This document shows, in pieces, positions 35,501 to 47,500 of a DNA stretch of 64,000 bases (positions within the stretch are counted from its first letter, which is position 1; the number at the start of each line of letters is the position of its first letter). The stretch spans positions 1,302,001 to 1,366,000 of the forward strand of contig CBDCWQ010000023.1 in assembly GCA_965223435.1 (NCBI GenBank), read 5' to 3'. The notes under the pieces are model-generated. The model saw only the letters and a list, made by a program, of their open reading frames with translations. It did no database searches and was not told the DNA's origin. Both the position numbers and the translations under genes were made by a program. This DNA is from CBDCWQ01 sp965223435 (lineage in GTDB: Bacteria; Myxococcota; Kuafuiibacteriia; Kuafuiibacteriales; Kuafuiibacteriaceae).

Positions 35501-38500
35501 GAGAGGGCGCTTAGAACCCCCAAAAGCTCGGCGGTCGTAACCGATATTGCGCTTTCAGCGCACGGCGTCGACGTGGTTGTGGCTTGGATTGAAACGACCC
35601 AAGAGGGCCCGGACAACGGTTCGACCATCAGCGAAGTTATGGCGGTGCACAGCAAAGATGGTGGCCAAAGTTTCTCCAGCCCGAGCCCCCTTCGAACCGG
35701 CCCCACGTGGAAGCGGACCGTCGATGTCGCGGTGGACAGTCAAGGAACCAGCCACGTGGTATTTGGCGAGGGCAACAAGGTATTTTACGCCAAGAATTTT
35801 GAAATCGAACTGGGTGATGACGGCGAGCCACGAGGTGTTTTTGATCGCTTGATGCGTAAGCCTGCCGATGAGAAGGTGCAGTACAAGGTGCGTTACCGGC
35901 CGCACCCAGAGCGAGGTTGTTTGTGTCCCCATTGCTGGTGTGACGAAGACTATTTGCTGGAAGAGGAAGAAAATCCCGAGACCGGCGAGCCCTTCGGGCC
36001 GTACATCAGCTGGCACGAGGACGTCTTTGTCTACGAGCCGTCGATTGCGGTTGACAACCAAAGCGTATCGATTGTGGCGCGTCAACGTCGTCGCTTCGAC
36101 AATGTTCCGGTCCTAAACCCCTTTTGGCAGACGATGGCTGACGAGGCGCCGGTCTTTGGAGATGAGCGGGTGGTTTTGGGGCGGCCCACAAAGCGGCTGG
36201 TGGGTTGGCGAAAGATCTACAAAACGCGCTACGAACCTGGCGATGAGGCCCTTTGGCCGGGGCTCGGCTTTGACGCTCAGTATCTGTATGCCGGTACGCT
36301 CCATGAAGAAGAATCGATACACCTGATTCAACGGCCATTAAACGACGGCGCGCTGGTGTCGGCTTCTGGGACCTGGCGCGCAGGAACCTGGGTGGACGAT
36401 GTGTACCAAGACTGGCGTCGGCGGGTGATGACCACCATAGATAGCACCCAGGCTGCGAACCGGCTGTCCTATCCCAAGATCAGCACTTCGTTTGGTGGTC
36501 GGCTGGTTGTGGCCTACGAACAGGGCGAGTCCCAGGACCCCAATCTTCCGGGCCACAATGCGATTTACGTCGCCCGCTCGGTGGACGGGGGTGACAGCTT
36601 CGGGACGCCCGAGCGCGTGGCCGAGGGATACATGCCCGACGTGACCGTGACCCCGCGGGGTGACACGGCGATTGTGTATTACGGCGTCGGGAAGGCCGGC
36701 GAGGGGAACGCCTCCATCCAGGTTATGTACGACGCGGGGGACGGCTGGGAAAAAAAGGGCCCCATCAATGCGGCCAGGCCCAAGTTCATTCACGAGCGAA
36801 CCCACAAAAAGGCTTCTGACTTCTTGTACGGGGTACCCTCGGTCACCCATCACGAGGACTTGCTCCTTGCGGCTTGGGTCCGGGCGGGCCAAGGGACTGG
36901 GGGAACAGACGCGATCATGACCTCGCGCGCGGCCTTGGCGAAGAGCACCCAAAAGTCGGTGCAGCTCACGGCTCGGGCTACGGCCACCGAGAACCTGGCC
37001 ACACCGGTGACCCTGGAGTGCCTGGACGGCTATCATATGTACGCCCGTGGCTGCCCTGGCGCCGAGGAGGTGACGCTTCAAGTCGGGGAGCAGACCTTCA
37101 ACAATCCCGAGGGCGAGTTCGACGTGGTGGCTACGGCTTACGTTCCGGTGGGCGCCGTGGGCGGCGACGCGACGGGAGGTGCGGGCATCGCGTTGGCCGG
37201 TTCGCAAAAAGGTTTTGGGCGGACGCAGGACCTGGATGTGATCAAGAGTCATGCGGGGGGAAACTATCTGAAGGCCAGTCGGATGCGCGATGCGCTCTAC
37301 AGCGATGAGATTCATGCACAAAGAGAGTTTGTGGGTGACGACGGTAATCCGGACTCGATCCCTCTTGAGGGATTCAAACGGGCATGGGCTTATACGCAGG
37401 GCATCACGTTGGCCCAACTGGCTCGGCAGCGAGACGCCAGGGCCGGCCAGCTCGCGAGGGCCCTGTGCGAAGAGGGCCAACGCGGAATCGTGAGAGGCTC
37501 CTCGGCGGATGGTGCACCGGTCGTGAAGGGTTGGCACTTTTCCTGGAATACCGAGTTGGACGGTTTTAAAGACTTTCGTTTGGTCACAGGGGCAACCGCG
37601 TGGACGATTCATGGTTTGGGCGTGTACTTGGCTTCTCAGGTTGAGCGGCATGGCCACATCCCCAAAGATGATGAGCCCGTGGCGCGATGCTACCGGCAGG
37701 CGCTGGACGGCCTCAAAGAACATCGGAAGGTGGTCACCAAGAACGGTGTTTCGGGAGAGCTGGTGACCGCGGGCTGGACCGCGGCTGGCTTGGTCCATGC
37801 GGATGAGCCGTTCGCCCTGGGGTTGACCGAGGACCCTGATGAACGTTGGCCGTACTACGAGGTCTTAGACGCCATCGGTTACGACGAATACGCTGAGGCG
37901 CGTCGCCCACCCATCCACCCCAATCGGCTCATAGACGACAAGAAGGTGCCGTTCGGAACCGAGCCCGTTTTCCTCAGCGAGGCAGAGTATCGTGCGCTGC
38001 GGGTGCGGGTACAAGCCACCAACGTGGTGACGGAGCACAACCTCGATGTGCTCAGCGTACTCAATCACGCGATCAAACACGCAGATGCATTTGGGCTTGA
38101 TGAAGCGGCGTTGAGCGGGTGGCGAAACCGTCTTCGCGACGCCATTTTCACCCTTCTTTGGGACGACGCGGAAAAAAGAATCATCACCGGAGGTGAGGTC
38201 AATCTTCTCTCGGAGCTTGTGACCAACCCCCATACCGCGATTGACAACTGCAGCTGGCTCTCCTTGTCGGTGGACTACACCAGTCTTCCCCCTGCCCAGC
38301 GCGCCCAGTTGGCAGAGTGCCTCCAGTACACCAAAGACAACTTTGTGCGGTCTATCCGCTTTGAGGGCCAGGCGTACTACGGGACCCACTATTTCAAGAA
38401 CGATTTCAAAGACCCCTACATCGAAGAAAGTGAACTCCAAGAGGACTCGTATCACCTGGAAGCCACTGCCGGCATGATTCTTGGTTTGTTGTATTTTGCG

Positions 38501-41500
38501 GACGCCAATCCAGAGCACAACCAGGCCGCTTTTTTCCGATCCGAAGCCGCTCATCTGTGGGCCGACATGCAACTTTTCGTTCGGGAACACGGTTTTCGGT
38601 ACTCCAGCCAAAGAATTCAAGATTTATCCACCTTGCTGGAGTCGAGCACGGCCGTGATTTGGTTCATGGACGTCTATGAGTACGAACGTTCGCGATATTC
38701 TGACTGGGACCGTCCGCTCAAAAACTACGCGAAGGGTTTTGACGTGGGGGCCGCTCGGAAGCTGGTGGACGCCTCGTGGGAGGTCCTTCTGGGCGCGGCA
38801 CCGGTCGTGGATGACGAGGGTCAGGAGACCGGCGAACGCGGCGGTCCCTCGGATGCGGGCCCGGCGCGGGTTTCGGGGTTGTTGGTTTCGGCAGAGCTTC
38901 CGGTGACCTTTGACGCGGGGGCCTTCCGGCTTGCGACTTCGGAAGAGCCCAAGACCTTGGTGACTTACATCCAAGATCAAGCGCTTGCCATTGTGGCCGC
39001 AGTCAATCGCGGTGACCAAGTGATGGCGGCGCGTTGGGTCGATGCGCTCTTATCCACCCTTCATACGACGCCGCATGCAAACGGTTTGTGGTCACAATTC
39101 CCGTTTGTGGTGGATTCTTTGTATGGTCGCCCCGTCGTTTCGTATCATCAGGTCGCGACGCAGCTGAAGGCCGCCTACGCCTTGGCTTGGTATCTCAAGC
39201 ATGGCGCGGACCATGCTGAGGCGAAAAAGGCGCTGGTCGAAGTTCTGCAGGGCGTAAGCGCGGTATACTTGGATCACAATTTTGGTGGGCTCTTTGGCCT
39301 TCTTCTGAGCGGTTCCGGAAGGCCGGACGTGATGCGCCAGATTCTTGAAGGGGGTGCGCTCAGTGTCCGGGAAGCCGAGGCGGTCAACGAAGCCCTTCGG
39401 TCGAAAGACCGGTCCCTTTTGCCGGTCGCCTCTGTTGAGGACCATGTCTACGCGTTTTTTGCCTTGGAGTTGGCGCTCGAGGTTCTCGAAGGGGAGGCCG
39501 ATACGGACACCCTCGAGGCGCTCTTGGCTCAGGTCTTGGGTGCGCTTCAGGGCGAGGCTTTTCAGAGCGAGGGGCGCGTGGGGCCTATCCCCTATGCTTC
39601 GCCGCTCGGCCTCGAGTCTGGCGCGACGGTCGCTTCTTCGGCCCTCTACACGCTGTTTTCGCTTCGCGCGGGTTCTCTGTTTGACGTTCCCACGTTGTTG
39701 ACGCGCCTTTCGGCGGGCATCGCGCCAAAAGCAGAGGCCGAGACCGGGGCCGCACGGCTGGCCGCGGACCTGTTTGGAACCGACTTGGGGGTGGCGATGG
39801 CGCGCCGGGCGGGGGCGTCCTTGGAGCCGCGCCAGGGCCAATTGGCGTATGCCATGTTTGCCGAGATGGCCTCGGATGAAACGCCGGGGCGGGTCAAGAG
39901 CGTTCGGGACGCGAGCGCGCTTTTGCTCTTGAATCATCCCAATGGGTTCATGGGAATCGATGCGGGGCCCATCGTGTGGGGCTCCTCCGGCCCGAGCATC
40001 GGGTCGGGCCCATCGTCTTCGAGACCACGACTGGCGATAGAGACGCGCTACAAGGAGGTGGTTCTTGAGCTTTTGACCACCGCGTTTCAGCGCGACAACT
40101 TTGATGCTTTGCTGCAAACGCTCGCGTACGCCCACCACGTGCTGAGGGCCATCAGGGATGGTGTTCCTCCTGACGCGTGGTTGGGAGCCTTCCATTTTAG
40201 GCGGGCCTTAGCGGACGTGGTGTACGATCTCCTTCACGCCTGTGAAGGCCAAAGCGCTGAGCTTTCGCTTGCGATGACCGTCGGTCTTGACTGCACGGTT
40301 TTGAGCGCCCAGTTCGAGGTCCTTTTGCGCCAGCGTCAGTCTTCGACGGACGGAATGCGATTGGCCTCCGTCTTGGAACACCCGAACGACGCGTTTGAGA
40401 TGGCCCAACTGGTCGAGCTTTATGCCCTCGCTGAAAGGAAAGGGGCCTCCTCGGGGCTTTACGATAGCCAAGCGGGTTCAGCGCTTTCTTTGGCTTTGGT
40501 CCGAAGGGCGGGGCCGGTTCTGTTGCCTGAGGATCCCACGCCGGTTCAGGTTCAGGCACGCCTGCACGAACACTACCGCAAGGTGGTGCGCGAAGGGGCG
40601 TCGAATCGGCTCCAGCGAGGGGACGCACTTGCCTTCGAGTTCCGTGGCTTTCGATGGATTCAGTCCCAAAACCCGGTCTCCTCCTTCCAGGGCAGCCGTA
40701 TTCTCCTTGAGTATCGCGAGCTTCTCAGGCTCGGGCCACAGGTCCACACTCTGGCCCGACTCCATGGGCGGCCGGTACCGGGATTTCATCTCATCGAAGA
40801 TCGGTTGGTGAGTGACCCCGCATTCGGCGACAATCCCAAACAGTTTCGCCGGCTGCTCAACAACCACGGGGATGGAGATCTGGTTCAACTTGCCCGGCGT
40901 CTCAATCTCGATCCGGGGGTCTTGCACGCGACCATGGACCGCGGGGTGTTGACGGAATCCGACTACCACAAAATTGTAGAGGCCCTTGGCCTGAGCGACG
41001 CGCTTGCTCAGGACTACAAGGCCTTGTTTGTGCTGAGCCCCGTCGATGATCTCGGTATGTTCTTGGGGATGGACTCCGGTGGCTCGGGACACCTTTCGGT
41101 TCACGAAACGGCCCGAGCGGGGCGCACCGACACGTTGCTTGTCGACCAGGCCGGCCCCCTCATCGATCCCCGCAACACCCCGGAGGCCCACACCGGCGAG
41201 ATCGCGGGCCTACTGGTCTCCCCGAGTCTGGGCGTACGATTCTTGGTGGGGCCCAAGAGCCCGCCCCAAGAGGCGACGTGCCAAAGCTTATCGGTGCGCC
41301 ACACCCAAAGCGCTGAAGGGACCTGGACTTTCTCGGCTGAGGATCCTTGGCTTTATTTAAGATCCCCTGACGAACCGGACCACCGTCTAAAGAGCCACAA
41401 ACTCCGGGTCGCCCCGGGCGTGTCCTCGCTGATTGAGGTGTGTTTTGATCCGGATGCTGAGGCTTTGACCCATACCCGTCGACTTGGCTGGCTGCGGGTC

Positions 41501-44500
41501 GCCACCGATGGGGTCGAAGCGGGGCGCTACCCGGTCGATGTGCAGGATGCATCCTTTTTGCTCCCTGCCGGGAGGCTGGTGACGACCCTTGAGGCGCCTT
41601 GTGTGTCCTATCCCATCCGCAACGTGGGGGAAGCGCCTTTGACCTGGCGGGTCGACTACCCAAACTGGGTTCGGGTGACCGCGTCGGGCGCAAGCGTCGA
41701 TACCCAATCTGCTTCCGAGCGGACCCTTTCGCCCGGAGAAGAACGCAATCTTCTGGTATGCCACCGCCTGGCGGACGCGCAGGCGTCGGTCACCGGCTTG
41801 ATTCGTTTCATGAACGTGACCGACGGACTCAGCACCATTCGAACGCTTCGGGTACGGGACCATCAGGCCGCGGACGATGTGCTTTCAGTGCTTGAGGCGG
41901 GTTCGGATACGCCGCAGTGCCCGGTGGCAAGGCGGTCGATTGAGGCGCTCGACCCGCGCTACTGGGCCTACGAAATTTTACCGAGCGTGGTGTCGAGTAC
42001 GGACCGAGAGCCTATTGCCATCCAGGTCACCGCGTTTTCCTCGGACCTCGACGCCATCTATCTTCGACCGTTTCATGGGTTTGTGGGCGAAGATGACCAG
42101 GACCTCCCCGATCGCATCGAGCTGAACGACCGGGGTGAGGGTTTGGACGCGGTGTCGGGCGATCAGGTCTACACCGGTGGACCCATCTACTACGCTGGCC
42201 CTTCGGCGCGGACGCTGTCCGGACAACAGTACCCGAATGGGATTGGGGTTACGCTGCTCGGTGAGCTCCGATACGAATCGGCCGCCATCGGGGACGGAAA
42301 GTTCGCGGTCGACCCCCAATTGGGCGTGTTGGACCGCGAGGTTTTTGGTGCGCTTTCGCCTTGGACCTACACGGGCGGCCGGGTGGCCATGTCGGATCGG
42401 CTCATCAACGTCTGTGGCCGAAGCCGGGTGGTGGAGTCAAGAATTCGCGAGACCTCCTCAGACCATTCGAGGGCTTCCGCCCAAGCGCTGACCACCGAAG
42501 TTTATGACCACGTCGGGTCCGACGCTTTTGACTTTCTCACCCTGATGTCAACCTACCACGTGGAACGCATCGAAGCCGAACGGGACGAAAAGGTCAGTCG
42601 CGGGAGTCACACCGTCGTGAGAAATCGAGTCCAAGGCATTGGCCTTCCCCCGACGGATGATGGTCGCGCCTACGGCAGTCCCGACGCGCTGCTCGGCATC
42701 AACTACGCCGGCTACATGAACGGATTGGACACTGCCAATGTGACCCACGAAATGATGCACCAGTGGGGTGTTTATCTCCTGAAGGGGACGCTCAGCGACG
42801 GCGGTGACCACTATCGCGAAGCGGTCGGTCAGGCGAGCCTTTTACGTGGCCATCACTGGCGGCGCGAGGGCCCCAACCACGTGGTCGACTGCAGCCGTTT
42901 GACTGAGGGCTTGGCCCAGGCCACGGATTTTGACAAATACCTGATGGGCCTGGTTCCGGCAGAGGCGGTGTCCCCGTTTATGCTCTCAACCCGTTCGGAC
43001 CTGGGGTGTGGACAGGTGGTGCCCAAGGGCTCCATCCAAACGGTCAACGTCCTGGACGACATCGTCTCCGACGTCGGTCGGCGAACGCCCCTTCCCGCGA
43101 ATGTGAACTACCGCATGGGTTTTGTGGCCGAGACCCTGGGGCGCTTTTTGACGCCCACGGAGAAAGTGTTTTACGAGACTTTTGCCAAGACCTATGCCGC
43201 TCCCGTGGCTGAGGGTGCGCCCCTTCCGGTGATTGTGCCCGGCGTTCGGGACGAGCTTCCTGGCAACTGGGTTTCGATTTCGAAGTTTTTTGGCGAGGGA
43301 TTTTCGTTGACGACCGACATTCCCGCGCCGGGTTCGGCGGCGATGACCCAGGAAGTCGGTTCAACCCTCGGGCCCAAGATCGCACCTACCTTGCTCGGCA
43401 CCAAAGGAGTGGTGCCCATGGGGTCTCAGGTGGAGCACGTCCGCACCCAGGATCCCACTTGTCTTCTCACCAAAAGCATCAACGAATGTTTCGCCGCACA
43501 CGCCGCCGAAGATACGCACACGAATATCCGCGTTACGATTCACTATACCCCCCTTGCTGCCGACCAGTTCGGCGGTTCGACCATATTGTACCTCAAGGCG
43601 GTGGTCGCCCTGGAGGAAGCGAAATTTGCCGCGGAGGACAGCGGGGTGAACATCACATACGAGTTGGCCCACATGGAGGAGGTTGCGTACGAGGAGGGGC
43701 CACATATCACCGCCGATCTGGAAGCCTTGGAGGCGGCCGTACTCGATGGGGCCTCCGGGCCGCTCGCGCAGGTTCGCCGGGAGCTTGAGGCGCATGACGG
43801 CGATATCGCCATCCTCGTCACCGGCCGGGAAAAGGCACACACCCTCCGTGCCGCGCAGGATGTGGATTCGTATGCGGGGAGAACGGGGCCCGACTACCCG
43901 GCGATCAGCAACGGGGCGTTTTGGGGAAAAACGGCTCAGGTGGCGGTCGTGGAAGAGTGGACCCTGGAAGATGACGTGTATCGGTGGGAATTGGCTGGGG
44001 CCCTGGGCATGAACCTTGGCTGTTTCCCCCAGCGAGAGGTATTGACAGAAGAAGAACAGCGTTTGCTCCCCACGACCTACGGCCATGCGCTGGTGCTGGA
44101 CGTTCAGAACTTGCCGGATCCCCATTACACTTTGGGCGGTCGTCCACTGGGATCTTGGTGGTTGGCGCCCCTGTACTCCTCCCCGGACTTGACCTTGACC
44201 GAAGGGAGCCGAATCGGGGATCCCGAGCGGGCCGATTGCGTCCGGGCGCTTCGAGAAATCGCGCCGGAAGTCGCCCATGTCGATGGGCGCCCCACCCGGC
44301 AGCGGCTCGAGGTGTCCAAAACCGCCTCCGAACCGGCGATGGTCGTCACCGACGCCGAAGGCACCGCCCTCGAGCCTTTGCGGTACGTCCTCACCAACGT
44401 GGACGACCATCCTCTTACGTGGCGGGCGATGGCTTGGCGCTCCGAATTTTCTTTTGCCTTCGAACCGTCGTCGGAGGGTTCGCTGGCCCCCGGCGAATCC

Positions 44501-47500
44501 GTCACGGTGATTGTGCGGCCAGACCACACCCGAATGTCTCTCCCGGAGCCGGGTCGCTACGAAACCGAACTGGCGTTCCTTACCCGCGGATTTGGAGCCA
44601 TCAGCATTCGCCCGGTGGTCTGGAGCCACGCTGAAGACACCGGCGCCCTACCGGGTCCTCCTCAAGGAGAATCCAGCATTCCATCGTGGGTGAAAAACAA
44701 TGCCGGGTGGTGGGCAGAGGGGAACATCGATGACAACTCGTTTTTGGAGGGCCTTAAATTCTTGATTGAAGAGAAGATCATTGTTGTGCCCAAAACGGCG
44801 CCCGGCGAAACCAAAAGCGATGTGATTCCGGACTGGTTCAAGGACAACGCAAGCTGGTGGTCTCAGGGCATCATCCGCGATGATGAATTTGTCCGCGCGA
44901 TTGAGCACCTCATCAAAGAGGGCATCCTTTGGGTGTCGACCGATGACAGCGGCGTGTCCTTGGTGTTCGCCTCGCCCGAGGATGACTGCTTCTTGGGCAT
45001 GTGCTGGGGGCGCGAGGCCTTCGCCGAAGAACAACAGACGGCTCCAAAAATCACGGTTCCTGAATGGGTCAAGAACAACGCGGGTTGGTGGGCCGAAGGC
45101 GCGCTCGAAGAGGATGACTTCATGGAGGGCATCCGATTCCTCATTGAAGATGAGATCATCAAAATTCCGCCCACCGTCCCTTCCGGCAAGACCCGTGAGG
45201 ACATCCCGGACTGGGTCAAAAACGGTGCCCTTTGGTGGTCTCAGGACCGAATCAGCGATGGCGAATTTGTGACGGGCATCCAGTTTCTCATCAGGGAGGG
45301 CTTGATGACCATCGACCCGAACACGTCCGATGAGGTCGATGACGTGCGGGAAGAATCGAACCTGCCCGGTGACAAACTGCCTCCGGTGGAGCCTATCGTC
45401 TGGCGTACGAAGGGGCCGGGTGTACAAATTGGAGAGGTCTCGGTGCCCATCAACTACGATGAACCCGATGCCGGCACGATCAAGATCGTCGTGAATCGGA
45501 GAAGGGCGACCCAAGAGAAAAAAGGCGTCATCGTGTTCAACCCCGGTGGACCCGGTGCTTCCGGTGTCAATTTTGTGGATGTTCACCTTCCCACCCTTCC
45601 CTTGGACGATGAAATCAAGGCCCACTTTGACCTCATTGGTTTTGATCCCCGGGGGACCAATCAGAGCGCTGGGGTGACCTGCATTGGGGGTCGAAAGGAA
45701 GTGGACCGCAAGTGGAAACTGGTCGCAGAGAAGAACGACCTGTTGAGTTATCCCAACGCATCTGACCAAGTGTATCGTGACGCCCTTCTTTCAGAACTCC
45801 GAAAAGACTACGAAAACTGCGAGGGCACCGACGACGAAGACCTTCTCGGCCACATGGGCACCAAAAACGTGGCAAGAGACCTCGAGCAGATACGAAAAGC
45901 CATCGGGGAAAATCAGATCAACTACATTGGGTACTCGTACGGCGGCATCATCGGGACGATGTTTGCCGAGATGTTTCCCAAGTCGGTTCGGGCCATGATT
46001 TTGGACGCCCCGGCGTTGCCGCACTACTCGAACATGGAGACCAAGTTGGCGAAGGCCGAATCGTTCGAAAAGGTTTTGGACCGATTCTTTACATTCTGCA
46101 TCGATCAGTTCGGTTGTTCTGAGGATTTCCGAAAGAGCTTTTTTGCTTTGGCCGGCCAGCTTCAAAACGGGCCGGTCAGTCTGTCTGACAAAAGCGACCA
46201 GGGCTCAGACAAGACGGTATTCCGGCTGACCGGAAATCATCTCTACTCGCAGATGGTGCCCGCCATGTATAGCCACAAAAGCTGGCCCCAACTTGCATAT
46301 GCCCTCAGCTTTGCGCTCGAAAACAACTTTAGACCCTTGGTCGTGGACTTGGTGGTGGCGCAAGTTTTGGCTTTTGATTGGGGCTCGGAATCCCACCCGC
46401 ATATTCGGTGCATCGACCAGCAAGAGATCTCGGAGGACGAGGTTGTCGCAAAGACCGAGTCTTTCCGGAGCAAGGCACCTTACTTTGGAGATAGGCTCCA
46501 GGTAGAAGGGCTTTACTGTCACGAGTGGAAGTATCCCCGAGATCCGCTCCCGAAGACGGTCAACGCCGATGCGGTCGACCATCCCATCATGGTTGTCGGA
46601 GGTGCCTTCGACCCGACGACGCCTGGCCCCCGCTCCAAGGCGCTGTACGAGATGTTCACGCACGCGTTCTACGTGGAATCCAATCACCTTGGCCATACGG
46701 TGCTGTTCAGCGGAAAATCATCCTGTGTCGACGGTATGGCCAAGAAATTCCTTTTGAACCTGACGGCGGGGTCGGGCGTGACCAGGTGTGACGCTTTTGA
46801 CCTCGAAAGCGAACTGGCAGATCAAATGCTCCGGGATGGCTTCACGTTTGGCAGTTGGGCGGATTCTTTGTCTTTGGAAGAGGCTCCGGGGGTTGACGAG
46901 GAAGAGCCGACCGTCGATTCGCCTTCTTCCGAGGACGAGGCCCGATGGGACAATGCGGATACGGTGGTTGCCGAGACCCTTGCACCATCCTCGTCCATCG
47001 CCTGTGTGGCCGAGGTCCTGGCCGGCCGCAAAAAACAGGGAAGTACCGACCATACGCTTACCGAATCCGAGTTCGACGGGCCTGAGCACCTGGCCATCGA
47101 CCACCAGGATGGCTCCATATATGTTGCGGATGTTGGGAATATGGTGATTCGCAAGATTGATATCGCCCAAGACAAAGTGACCACCGTGGCAGGCAATGGA
47201 AAAATGGGTATTTCGCTGCCCAAGGACTACGAATGGACTCGAGCCACCAAGATCAGTTTGCCCCAAGTGCGGGGGCTCGCGGTCAATCCGACCAACGGCC
47301 ATGTGTTTTTTACGGTCGCCGTGGATGTCGATGCCAATGGGATCATAGAGCACTCGGGGATCATTGAGTTTAAACCGAACCGAGAGCACCCCCTGAAATC
47401 CGAACTTCGCCTGGTCGCCGGGCGCACCGATGAAATTCGCAATGAGGTTGACCCCGTCGAACGTCAGGGTTGGGATGATCCCGCGGATCCGACCAAGATT

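Noticed and set aside
36338..37798. Minus-strand ORF of 486 aa inside the giant gene
   Set aside because: His/Arg/Pro-rich shadow without recognisable motifs; the plus strand is well supported.
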